64,000 bases of DNA, taken from contig CAJUJN010000009.1 of the NCBI GenBank assembly GCA_910586775.1, forward strand, positions 23,165 to 87,164, read 5' to 3'. Shown here piece after piece: positions 31,978 to 38,886 of the stretch. The DNA comes from an uncultured Acetatifactor sp. (GTDB taxonomy: Bacteria; Bacillota; Clostridia; Lachnospirales; Lachnospiraceae). Position numbers and translations under genes: made by a program. The notes under the pieces were generated by a model. It did no database searches, had not been told where the DNA came from, and saw only the letters and a list, made by a program, of their open reading frames with translations. How positions within the stretch are numbered: the first letter of the stretch is position 1; the number at the start of each line of letters is the position of its first letter.

Positions 31978-32865
31978 TTATCCTGACTCCATAATCTCCA
32001 AAAGCTTTTTCGCTGCCATAGAGACAGGCATTTTGCGTTCAGTCACTACGCATATCTGTCTCCTGGGTATCATCTTATTGAACCGAAGTTCAAACAGAAG
32101 CCCTGATTCCAACGCTTCCGCCGCAAAATCCCGCACTACACAGCCTATCCCCAGGTTTCGCAGCGCAAACTGTACAATCATGTCACTGGTGGATAGTTCG
32201 AATTCCGGCTGCAGCTCCACACCGTTTGCGGACAGATAAGTATTCATATAGCTTCTGGTGCTGGTGTTGCCTTCGAGGAATATCATGGGAAGCCCTTCCA
32301 ACTCCTGCAGGTCCATCATCCGGTTTTTATAGGAGGTAAAACGTCTGCCCGCTACAAATACATCCTCAATCTCTCTCACCTGCTCCACGCACAGCTCCTC
32401 CCCGTACTCAAAAGGAGTGCTGATCACGCCGAAATCGATTTTCCCTGTCCGCAGAAGCCGCAGAGTCTCCGGAGTAGGCGCATTGGCCACAATGACCTTG
32501 ATACCCGGATGCAGCTCATGGAATTTTTCCAGGAACGGAAGCAGATAGAAACGCAGCGTCATGTCACTGGCGCCGATATGGACCTCGCCCAATTCCAGAT
32601 TCAGCATCTGCTCCACTTTCTCCACTCCCTGCTCGATTTCCTCATATCCTTTTTCCACATAGGGATAGAGAAGCTGTCCCTCTCTGGTAAGCCGGACTCC
32701 TTTGGATGCCCTCTGAAAGAGAGGTGTGCCCAGACTCCGCTCCAGAGCCTTCAGGGACTGACTTACTGCAGGCTGGGATATGGCGAGCTCGTTTGCGGCG
32801 CCGGTGACGCTTCCCAGCTTTGCGGTATAATAAAATACTTTAAAATATTCCAGATTTGCGACCAT
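31978..32865 (-). CDS. LysR-family transcriptional regulator
   Basis: A 295-residue regulator. The N-terminal winged HTH is typical: LEYFKVFYYTAKLGSVTGAA, then NELAISQPAVSQSLKALE and LGTPLFQR. The substrate-binding domain follows from residue 90 (VHIGASDMTLRFYLLPFLEKF, IDFGVISTPFEYG). ATG at 32865. The usual divergent target gene is absent: the upstream neighbour purA is on the same strand. Target and ligand unknown. Confidence 0.93.
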   Translation of the reverse strand: MVANLEYFKVFYYTAKLGSVTGAANELAISQPAVSQSLKALERSLGTPLFQRASKGVRLTREGQLLYPYVEKGYEEIEQGVEKVEQMLNLELGEVHIGASDMTLRFYLLPFLEKFHELHPGIKVIVANAPTPETLRLLRTGKIDFGVISTPFEYGEELCVEQVREIEDVFVAGRRFTSYKNRMMDLQELEGLPMIFLEGNTSTRSYMNTYLSANGVELQPEFELSTSDMIVQFALRNLGIGCVVRDFAAEALESGLLFELRFNKMIPRRQICVVTERKMPVSMAAKKLLEIMESG

Positions 32866-32980
32866 ATCTCACTTTTGAGGCCTTTCTTCCCGCATCGTCC
32901 TTAAAACCCTGACCCGGACAAGCCGGAACCATTTTGCGCAGGGAATCATTGTTAAGCGCCTAAATGGCACAGAACCCTTC

Positions 32981-34273
32981 TCAGGCTTTCAAAGAAGACT
33001 CTCTGTAGATAATATCTTCTCTGCCGGGGCCGTTGCTGACCATGGTGACGGGATAGCCAATCCGCTCCTCTATAAACTCAATATAGCGTCTGCAATTCTC
33101 CGGCAAATCCTCATATTTGCGGATGCCCCGGATATCGCACTTCCATCCGGGAAGCTTCTCCAGGACGGGCTTTGCCTTCTCCAGCCTGTGGCTCACAGGG
33201 AAATCGGCGGTTACTTCGCCGTCAATCTCATAGCCCACGCAGACAGGAATCTCATCCAGGTATCCCAGCACATCCAACACCGTAAATGCCACATCCGTTG
33301 CTCCCTGCAGGCGGCAGCCATACCTGGATGCCACGCAGTCAAACCAGCCCACGCGTCTGGGACGCCCGGTAGTGGCGCCGTATTCTCCTCCGTCCCCGCC
33401 GCGCCGGCGCAGTTCTTCCGCTTCCTCCCCGAAAAGTTCGGAGACAAATGCCCCTGCTCCCACTGCCGAGGAGTACGCCTTGCAGACGGTCACGATCTGT
33501 TTAATCTCATAAGGCGGCAGGCCCGCTCCGATGGCGCCGAATGCAGCCAGAGTGGAAGACGATGTAACCATGGGATATATACCGTGATCCGGATCCTTCA
33601 GCGTGCCCAGCTGGCCTTCCAGCAATACTGTCTTCCCCTCTTTCAGAGCCTTGTCCAGGAAGGAAGACACGTCACAGACATAAGGTGCCACCATGTCTCT
33701 GTATTCATGCAGAGTTGCCAGCAGTTCCTTCGGATTGATCAGCGGCTTGTGATACAGATGCTCCAGAAGCACATTTTTCGTCTCGCAGATACGTTCCGTC
33801 TTTTCCTTCAGCAATTCTTCGTCGAACAACTCGCTTACCTGGAAGCCGATCTTGGCATATTTATCGGAATAGAAAGGGGCGATTCCCGACTTTGTGGAAC
33901 CGAAGGACTTGCCGCCCAGCCTTTCCTCCTCATACTGATCAAATAAAATATGATAGGGCATGACAATCTGTGCCCGATCGGACACCAGCAGCTTCGGTGC
34001 CGGCACATTCCTGTCAATAATGGACTGTACTTCCCGAAACAGCAACGGTATGTTTAACGCTACACCGTTACCTATGATATTGGTGATATGGCTGCTAAAC
34101 ACACCTGACGGAAGCGCATGCAACGCAAATTTCCCATAATCATTCACGATCGTATGCCCTGCGTTGGCACCGCCCTGAAACCGCACAACAATATCCGCAT
34201 CCTGTGCCATCATATCGGTAATCTTGCCTTTTCCCTCGTCACCCCAGTTGGCTCCTACGATTGCCTTTACCAT
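32981..34273 (-). CDS. purA: Adenylosuccinate synthetase
   Basis: A 430-residue GTP-dependent enzyme joining IMP and aspartate, first step from IMP to AMP. Motifs: VGANWGDEGKGKITDMM with P-loop and catalytic Asp, VRFQGGANAGHTIV, VLLEGQLGTLKDPDHGIYP, and TTGRPRRVGWFDCV. ATG at 34273. Promoter at 34331. It belongs to the same pathway as the purE cluster 5 kb away but is a separate transcript. Confidence 0.98.
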   Translation of the reverse strand: MVKAIVGANWGDEGKGKITDMMAQDADIVVRFQGGANAGHTIVNDYGKFALHALPSGVFSSHITNIIGNGVALNIPLLFREVQSIIDRNVPAPKLLVSDRAQIVMPYHILFDQYEEERLGGKSFGSTKSGIAPFYSDKYAKIGFQVSELFDEELLKEKTERICETKNVLLEHLYHKPLINPKELLATLHEYRDMVAPYVCDVSSFLDKALKEGKTVLLEGQLGTLKDPDHGIYPMVTSSSTLAAFGAIGAGLPPYEIKQIVTVCKAYSSAVGAGAFVSELFGEEAEELRRRGGDGGEYGATTGRPRRVGWFDCVASRYGCRLQGATDVAFTVLDVLGYLDEIPVCVGYEIDGEVTADFPVSHRLEKAKPVLEKLPGWKCDIRGIRKYEDLPENCRRYIEFIEERIGYPVTMVSNGPGREDIIYRESSLKA

Positions 34274-34330
34274 TTTTCCTCCATTCCCTGCTGACAGGCA
34301 GCAGGCGTTCGTTTTTTGCTTTGCGGTTTT

Positions 34331-34359
34331 ATTATACTATATTGCATTTCATAAGTAAA
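34331..34359 (-). promoter_or_regulatory. Promoter of purA
   Basis: Minus strand: TTTACT (34354-34359), 17-bp spacer, TATAAT (34331-34336), about 58 bp before the purA start in an AT-rich gap. No purine riboswitch fold was seen in the short leader. Confidence 0.7.
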
Positions 34360-34406
34360 ATCAATATATTTTATATTTGATATAAGCTTTTATTATATTA
34401 GTTGTT

Positions 34407-35714
34407 TTACTTTTCCTTCAAACGGGATTGCCCTTTTCCTGCTCTCCCTTTCATTGCGGAGCCTGTATCCCGTTTCCCCGGCTCTGCGTCCGCCCCCGCA
34501 TGACCTTTTCCTGTTCCCGTATTCTCCCGCGGCCCGTCCTTCCTTCCGGACTCCTGCCCACCGGCCGGGATCGGTATCCGTTTCTCTGCATTGCGCCTGT
34601 TCACGCTCTCCCGAAGCAGCGCATAGCAGGAAGACATCAGCGGTATAAAGAACAGCATGCCTGACACGCCGAAGAGGCTGCCGCCCAGGCTGACCGCCAT
34701 CAGCACCCAGATAGCCGGCAGCCCCACAGAATTTCCCACGACTTTGGGATAAATCAGATTCCCCTCTATCTGCTGCAGCACCAGGAACAGTATAATGAAC
34801 CACAGCGCCAGGAGGGGATTGTCTATCAGGATGAGAAATGCCCCTACCGCACAGCCGATAAACGCCCCCACTATGGGAATCAATGCCGTGAATGCAATCA
34901 GCACACCCACCATCAGCGCGTAGGGCATTCTGAACAGGGTCATGGAAATAACGAACATCGTCCCCAGAATCACCGCCTCCAGGCACTGTCCCGTGATAAA
35001 GCTGCTGAAATTCCTGTACAGCAGACTGCATATCTCCAGCGTCCTGCGACAGAAAGCTTCTGGCAGATAAGCCGCAAGTATCCTGCGCCCCTGGTCAGCC
35101 AGATTTTCCTTCTGCGAAAGGATATACAGTGCAAAAATGAACGAAATTACAGCATTCACCACACCCGATATAATGCCGCTGGCTACATTCACCGTAGAAT
35201 TCAGCATATCACCGGCACCGTTTTTCAGGAAATCAAATATACTGTTCAATATGGAATCCCAGTTCATCTCCAGCTGCTCCAGCTTGCTGACCTGCTCTGC
35301 CAGCTCAGGATATTTCTTCGTCAGCTTATCCAGCTCCTCTATAATGCTGTCCATAAAGGCCGGTACCTTCTTTCCGACCTCTGCAGCGGTAGATGCCACC
35401 TGCGGCACCACTGTCCCCACCACCACGGTAATGATCAGCACTACCGTTACCAGCGCAAGCACCATGCTCACAGGACGCTTCAGTTTTCCGGCACTTCTTC
35501 CCTTCCAGCGGGCCAGAAGCTTCTCCTCAATCGCCCGCATGGGAATATTCAGGATAAACGCAATAACTCCGCCCACCAGAAAGGGAGACATTATGCCGAA
35601 CAGGAACACAATTCCCCGAAACACCGCTTCACTGTATATGAGTCCCAACACCAAAAAAGCCGCCAACAACATCAAACGTCTGATTTGCCTGATTTTTTCC
35701 CTGCTGAATCCCAT
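34407..35714 (-). CDS. AI-2E family permease-like membrane protein
   Basis: A 435-residue integral membrane protein. The ATG at 35714 (MGFSREKIRQIRRLM) has GGAGG 8 nt upstream. It has about seven to eight hydrophobic segments. The segment FLVGGVIAFILNIPMRAIEEKL, a long amphipathic loop (KVPAFMDSIIEELDKLTKKY), and the late motif ALIPIVGAFIGCAVGAFL followed by NLIYPKVVGNSVGLPAIWV are hallmarks of the AI-2E/YhhT/PerM family. The cytoplasmic tail is basic and Gly/Arg-rich. Substrate unknown; relatives export or import small molecules or act as Na+/H+ antiporters. Confidence 0.92.
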   Translation of the reverse strand: MGFSREKIRQIRRLMLLAAFLVLGLIYSEAVFRGIVFLFGIMSPFLVGGVIAFILNIPMRAIEEKLLARWKGRSAGKLKRPVSMVLALVTVVLIITVVVGTVVPQVASTAAEVGKKVPAFMDSIIEELDKLTKKYPELAEQVSKLEQLEMNWDSILNSIFDFLKNGAGDMLNSTVNVASGIISGVVNAVISFIFALYILSQKENLADQGRRILAAYLPEAFCRRTLEICSLLYRNFSSFITGQCLEAVILGTMFVISMTLFRMPYALMVGVLIAFTALIPIVGAFIGCAVGAFLILIDNPLLALWFIILFLVLQQIEGNLIYPKVVGNSVGLPAIWVLMAVSLGGSLFGVSGMLFFIPLMSSCYALLRESVNRRNAEKRIPIPAGGQESGRKDGPRENTGTGKGHAGADAEPGKRDTGSAMKGRAGKGQSRLKEK

Positions 35715-35840
35715 TTTATCAACCTCCGTACTATAATGGATAAAGCTTATCACAGATAACCGCAATAGTCAAACAACATCTCTTCAGAAAACCGTCATGT
35801 GGTATCCTCCGAAAAAATTTCATTTTTCATAAAAAAACAC

Positions 35841-35869
35841 TTGGCAAACGGCCCAAGAGGTGCTATAAT
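35841..35869 (+). promoter_or_regulatory. Promoter of tRNA-Gly
   Basis: TTGGCA (35841-35846), 17-bp spacer, TATAAT (35864-35869), 25 bp before the mature tRNA. Confidence 0.82.
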
Positions 35870-35893
35870 ATCTCTTGTCAGAAGCAACCGTGT

Positions 35894-35964
35894 GCAGATA
35901 TAGTATATCGGTAGTACATCAGCTTCCCAAGCTGAGGGGGTGGGTTCGACTCCCATTATCTGCT
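35894..35964 (+). tRNA. tRNA-Gly (CCC)
   Basis: 71-nt cloverleaf: acceptor GCAGATA pairs with TATCTGC, anticodon loop TTCCCAA with anticodon CCC, T-loop GGTTCGACTCC. It has its own promoter and terminator. Confidence 0.95.
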
Positions 35965-35971
35965 CTCTAAA

Positions 35972-36016
35972 AATGCCGCACATTCCTCTTTGAAACAGAA
36001 ATGTGCGGTATTTTTA
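35972..36016 (+). terminator. Terminator of tRNA-Gly
   Basis: ATGCCGCACATT pairs with AATGTGCGGTAT, followed by TTTTT. Confidence 0.85.
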
Positions 36017-36056
36017 TATGTGAATCATGTATGAATCACATCAGAAGGGGGAACCT

Positions 36057-36629
36057 TCACTCCGATTCCCCCTTCTTCCCCTGCACAATCTCTTCCAGTG
36101 TTCTGGGCGTATATCCCATGTAATCAATCATCGCCCCACAGTTATACATCCTGCACGGCTTATCATAGAGAGCTTCCATCTCATACTTCACCCGCTCCAT
36201 CATATTCCACTCAAAACTGCTGTGGACATGCCCGTATAAATGGTACCAGCCATAGAAATGATGATTAAAACAGGGAATGGGATAATGGCTGAGCACGATC
36301 CCTGTCTTATCCGGAAGCAGAATTTCCTTATAGTCCGTTATCTCTGCAAACAGAGACTGAAACTCTCTGTTCTTCAACAGATTCTTGTCGTGATTTCCCA
36401 CAATAAGATGTTTGATGCCGTTCAACCTTTTTACCAGGGCTATGGTTTTCGAGGCATTCATCCAGCTGATATCTCCCAGTATGAACACCTCGTCGTCCAT
36501 GCCCACCGCGCCGTTCCAGTTTTCCGCCAAAACCCTGTCATGCTCTTCGATGGTCCGAAAGGGTCTGTTGTCGAAAGCCAGCGCATTTTCATGTCCGAAA
36601 TGCGTATCCGCAATGAAATAGAATGCCAC
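36057..36629 (-). CDS. Metallophosphoesterase
   Basis: A 190-residue calcineurin-like phosphoesterase. The start is the GTG at 36629 (MAFYFIADTHFGHENAL), 4 nt after the upstream stop, with GGAGGATG as ribosome site; a frame extension to a TTG at 36653 is unlikely. Metal-binding motifs are visible: FIADTHFGH, FILGDISWMN, LIVGNHDKN, IVLSHYP, and YGHVHSS. Substrate unknown. Coupled with the isochorismatase-type gene upstream. Confidence 0.93.
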   Translation of the reverse strand: MAFYFIADTHFGHENALAFDNRPFRTIEEHDRVLAENWNGAVGMDDEVFILGDISWMNASKTIALVKRLNGIKHLIVGNHDKNLLKNREFQSLFAEITDYKEILLPDKTGIVLSHYPIPCFNHHFYGWYHLYGHVHSSFEWNMMERVKYEMEALYDKPCRMYNCGAMIDYMGYTPRTLEEIVQGKKGESE

Positions 36630-36633
36630 CGCT

Positions 36634-37164
36634 TCATCCTCCGATGATATCAATCTGGCACATCTTCATGGTCTCCAGCGCCGCTGCGTGCGTCTCGGGC
36701 GTAACCCCTGCACAGCAGGAAGCATCCACGGAGATACCCATCTCCGGAAAATACGCCTTCAGCAGAAGCGCATTGGAAACCACACAGATATCCGTGCACA
36801 ATCCGACCAGTTCCACCTCGATCTCTTCCTTCTCCCGAATCCTGCGTAGCTCTTCCACCAGCGCCGTGGAGCCGAAAGTCGGCTTCTCAATGGTCTTATA
36901 ATCCTTATCCGATAATGCGTACAATACTTTCTCGTGGAGCAGCCATCCCCCTGTACCGCTGATACAATGAGGCACCGGCAGCTTCTTCCCCTCCGGCGTC
37001 TCCAGATAGTCTTCGTGATGCGTGTCAAGCGTGGCAAGAATCCTTCCCTCAAATCCTGAAATCTTCTCTGCCACCCTGTCGACAATCCCCACAGCCTCCT
37101 TCGACCCCAGTGAGCCGTCAATAAAGTCATTCTGCATATCCACAACAATCAGTATTTTTTTCAT
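36634..37164 (-). CDS. Isochorismatase-family hydrolase, nicotinamidase-like
   Basis: A 176-residue cysteine hydrolase. Motifs of the nicotinamidase group: VVDMQNDFIDG with the catalytic Asp, LDTHHEDY with metal ligands, PHCISGTGGWLLHEKV, the Lys in TIEKPTFGS, and LVGLCTDICVVSNA with the catalytic Cys. Most consistent with a PncA-type nicotinamide deamidase for NAD salvage, though substrate cannot be fixed by sequence. ATG at 37164. Confidence 0.92.
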   Translation of the reverse strand: MKKILIVVDMQNDFIDGSLGSKEAVGIVDRVAEKISGFEGRILATLDTHHEDYLETPEGKKLPVPHCISGTGGWLLHEKVLYALSDKDYKTIEKPTFGSTALVEELRRIREKEEIEVELVGLCTDICVVSNALLLKAYFPEMGISVDASCCAGVTPETHAAALETMKMCQIDIIGG

Positions 37165-37248
37165 GGTATCCGCGCGCCTCCGTTTTCATTTTTTATCTAT
37201 TGTACCATTCCCAAAGGCAATCCACAAGCCATGATAAAATTTTCCGGC

Positions 37249-37277
37249 AAAAAACCCGGCAGACTCTCCTGCCGGGC
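37249..37277 (-). terminator. Terminator of the infC-rpmI-rplT operon
   Basis: On the minus strand, CCCGGCAGGAGAGTCTGCCGG forms a stem followed by TTTTTT, 16 bp past the rplT stop. Confidence 0.88.
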
Positions 37278-37292
37278 TCATCACCGTACCGC

Positions 37293-37649
37293 TTATGCCA
37301 CCTTGCTCTTGGCAAGCTCTGCCAGGGCCTTGAATCCCTCCGCATCGTTTACTGCCATCTCAGCCAACATCTTTCTGTTGATCTCCACACCGGCTACCTT
37401 CAGGCCGTACATAAACCTGCTGTATGACAGACCGTTGATACGCGCAGCCGCATTGATACGCGCAATCCAAAGCTGTCTGAACTGACGCTTTTTCTCTTTC
37501 CTGCCCGCGTATGAACTGGCAAGCGCTCTCATAACGGACTGCTTTGCAATTCTGTACTGTTTGCTTCTCGCTCCTCTGTAGCCCTTTGCGAGTTTTAATA
37601 CTCTATTATGTCTTTTCTTGGCGTTCAAACCGCCTTTAATTCTAGCCAT
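37293..37649 (-). CDS. rplT: 50S ribosomal protein L20
   Basis: 118 residues; binds 23S rRNA and is needed early in 50S assembly. Basic N-terminal segment (ARIKGGLNAKKRHNRVLKLA), RQLWIARINAAAR and the C-terminal globular part KALAELAKSK are typical. In many Firmicutes it also represses its own operon through the leader RNA. Third gene of infC-rpmI-rplT. Confidence 0.98.
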   Translation of the reverse strand: MARIKGGLNAKKRHNRVLKLAKGYRGARSKQYRIAKQSVMRALASSYAGRKEKKRQFRQLWIARINAAARINGLSYSRFMYGLKVAGVEINRKMLAEMAVNDAEGFKALAELAKSKVA

Positions 37650-37728
37650 TCCTGATCTCCTCCTAACTTTAATCCTGTAACCGCTCTTCTCAATGTCTTC
37701 CAGGCATCAACATTTTCGGCTCTGTCTC

Positions 37729-37926
37729 TTACAAATAGGGTAAAATCTTCTTCATGTTCTTTACATTGGTTGCATCTGTCATGGCAGGCTTTCTCAGATT
37801 ACGCTTTGTCTTAGCGCTCTTCTTGGTCAGGATATGGCGCTTATAAGCTTTATTTCTCTTCAATTTACCGGTTCCTGTTACTTTAAAACGCTTTGCAGCC
37901 GACCTGCTTGTCTTCATTTTAGGCAT
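37729..37926 (-). CDS. rpmI: 50S ribosomal protein L35
   Basis: 65 residues, highly basic (MPKMKTSRSAAKRFKVTGTG, NKAYKRHILTKKS). Full family length. Between infC and rplT. Confidence 0.98.
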   Translation of the reverse strand: MPKMKTSRSAAKRFKVTGTGKLKRNKAYKRHILTKKSAKTKRNLRKPAMTDATNVKNMKKILPYL

Positions 37927-37972
37927 AACTACTTCCTCCTATACTTTAATTAATCTATTTTAACTGACATTC

Positions 37973-38479
37973 CTAACGCTTTTCAGTTAAAAACATTGTC
38001 ATACTCCGGCCTTCCACCTTAGGTACCTTCTCCATTACGGCAATATCGGAAAGTTCTTTTGCAAAATCGTCCAAAATATGCTTGCTGCTGTTCATGTGGG
38101 CAATCTCACGTCCGCGGAAACGGAGAGTCACCTTTACCTTATCGCCCTTGGTAAGGAACTTCCTCGCTGCATTTATCTTGGTATTCAGGTCATTGGTGTC
38201 GATATTGGGAGAAAGACGGATTTCCTTGATCTCAATGGTCCTCTGCTTCTTCCTCGCCTCCTTTTCCTTCCTGACCTGCTCATACTTGAACTTGCCATAA
38301 TCCACAATCTTGCACACGGGTGGTTTTGCGGTAGGGGCAATCTTCACCAGATCCAGGCCCGCCTCCTCTGCCAGCCGCATAGCTTCCCTTGAAGACATAA
38401 TGCCAAGCTGTGCACCGTCTGCACCGATCAGACGCACCTCTCTGTCCCTAATCTGTTCGTTAATCATTAAGTCGCTAAT
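37973..38479 (-). CDS. infC: Translation initiation factor IF-3 with ATT start
   Basis: 168 residues. The start is read as ATT at 38479 (ISDLMINEQIRDREVRLIG): GGAGGT lies exactly 8 nt upstream of it and no ATG in frame has a comparable site, the next ATG at 38464 being inside the conserved N-terminus. AUU initiation is the known device by which IF-3 limits its own synthesis. The N domain (SREAMRLAEEAGLDLVKIAP), linker and C domain (TKGDKVKVTLRFRGREIAH) are complete. First gene of the ribosomal operon, preceded by an attenuated leader. Confidence 0.95.
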   Translation of the reverse strand: MSDLMINEQIRDREVRLIGADGAQLGIMSSREAMRLAEEAGLDLVKIAPTAKPPVCKIVDYGKFKYEQVRKEKEARKKQRTIEIKEIRLSPNIDTNDLNTKINAARKFLTKGDKVKVTLRFRGREIAHMNSSKHILDDFAKELSDIAVMEKVPKVEGRSMTMFLTEKR

Positions 38480-38674
38480 GGTTCCGTACCTCCATACAAA
38501 TGTATTGATAAATATAAGAAAAGTGGATAGCAACGCTACCCACTTAAACTCACTCAACAAAAATACACAAACCCCTGTGCAAAACAGTTGAAAAAGTAAC
38601 GCTTACCAGCCCAATCGCCGTAAGGTGAGAGTGGATACTCTACTTGCTGTTGTGCGCCCTTCGCACATTTTATT
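38480..38674 (-). promoter_or_regulatory. infC leader with transcription attenuator (L20-leader type)
   Basis: The roughly 190-nt untranslated leader contains a strong hairpin at 38521-38545 (AAGTGGGTAGC, loop GTT, GCTATCCACTT) followed by TTCTTATATTT, an intrinsic terminator before infC. Upstream segments near 38620-38640 (ACTCTCACC and neighbours) could pair alternatively. L20-controlled leaders occupy this place in other Firmicutes; assignment here is by position and structure only. Confidence 0.7.
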
Positions 38675-38703
38675 ATTCTAACACACATTCACTATGCTGT
38701 CAA
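38675..38703 (-). promoter_or_regulatory. Promoter of the infC-rpmI-rplT operon
   Basis: Minus strand: TTGACA (38698-38703), 17-bp spacer, TAGAAT (38675-38680). Confidence 0.85.
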
Positions 38704-38733
38704 GAAAATTTCAAATATTTTTGCAAAAGAAAA

Positions 38734-38807
38734 TGGAAGCAAGGGGGCTCGAACCCCTGGCCTTTCGCGTGTGAGGCGAACGCTCATCCCGGCTGAGCTA
38801 TGCTTCC
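38734..38807 (-). tRNA. tRNA-Val (CAC)
   Basis: 74 nt: acceptor GGAAGCA pairs with TGCTTCC, anticodon loop CTCACAC gives CAC, T-loop GGTTCGAGCC. Ends 30 bp before the infC promoter, on the same strand, with no clear terminator between. Confidence 0.95.
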
Positions 38808-38816
38808 ATTTCCTCT

Positions 38817-38844
38817 ATTGTAACACTCCTGAGAAAAAATGCAA
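38817..38844 (-). promoter_or_regulatory. Promoter of tRNA-Val
   Basis: Minus strand: TTGCAT (38839-38844), 16-bp spacer, TACAAT (38817-38822), 9 bp before the tRNA. Confidence 0.68.
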
Positions 38845-38886
38845 GAGGGAAAATAAAAATATTTTAGAAAAATTACATCTTCCTCA

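Noticed and set aside
35795..35983. 62-codon minus-strand frame across tRNA-Gly
   Set aside because: It overlaps a complete tRNA on the other strand and encodes nothing recognisable.
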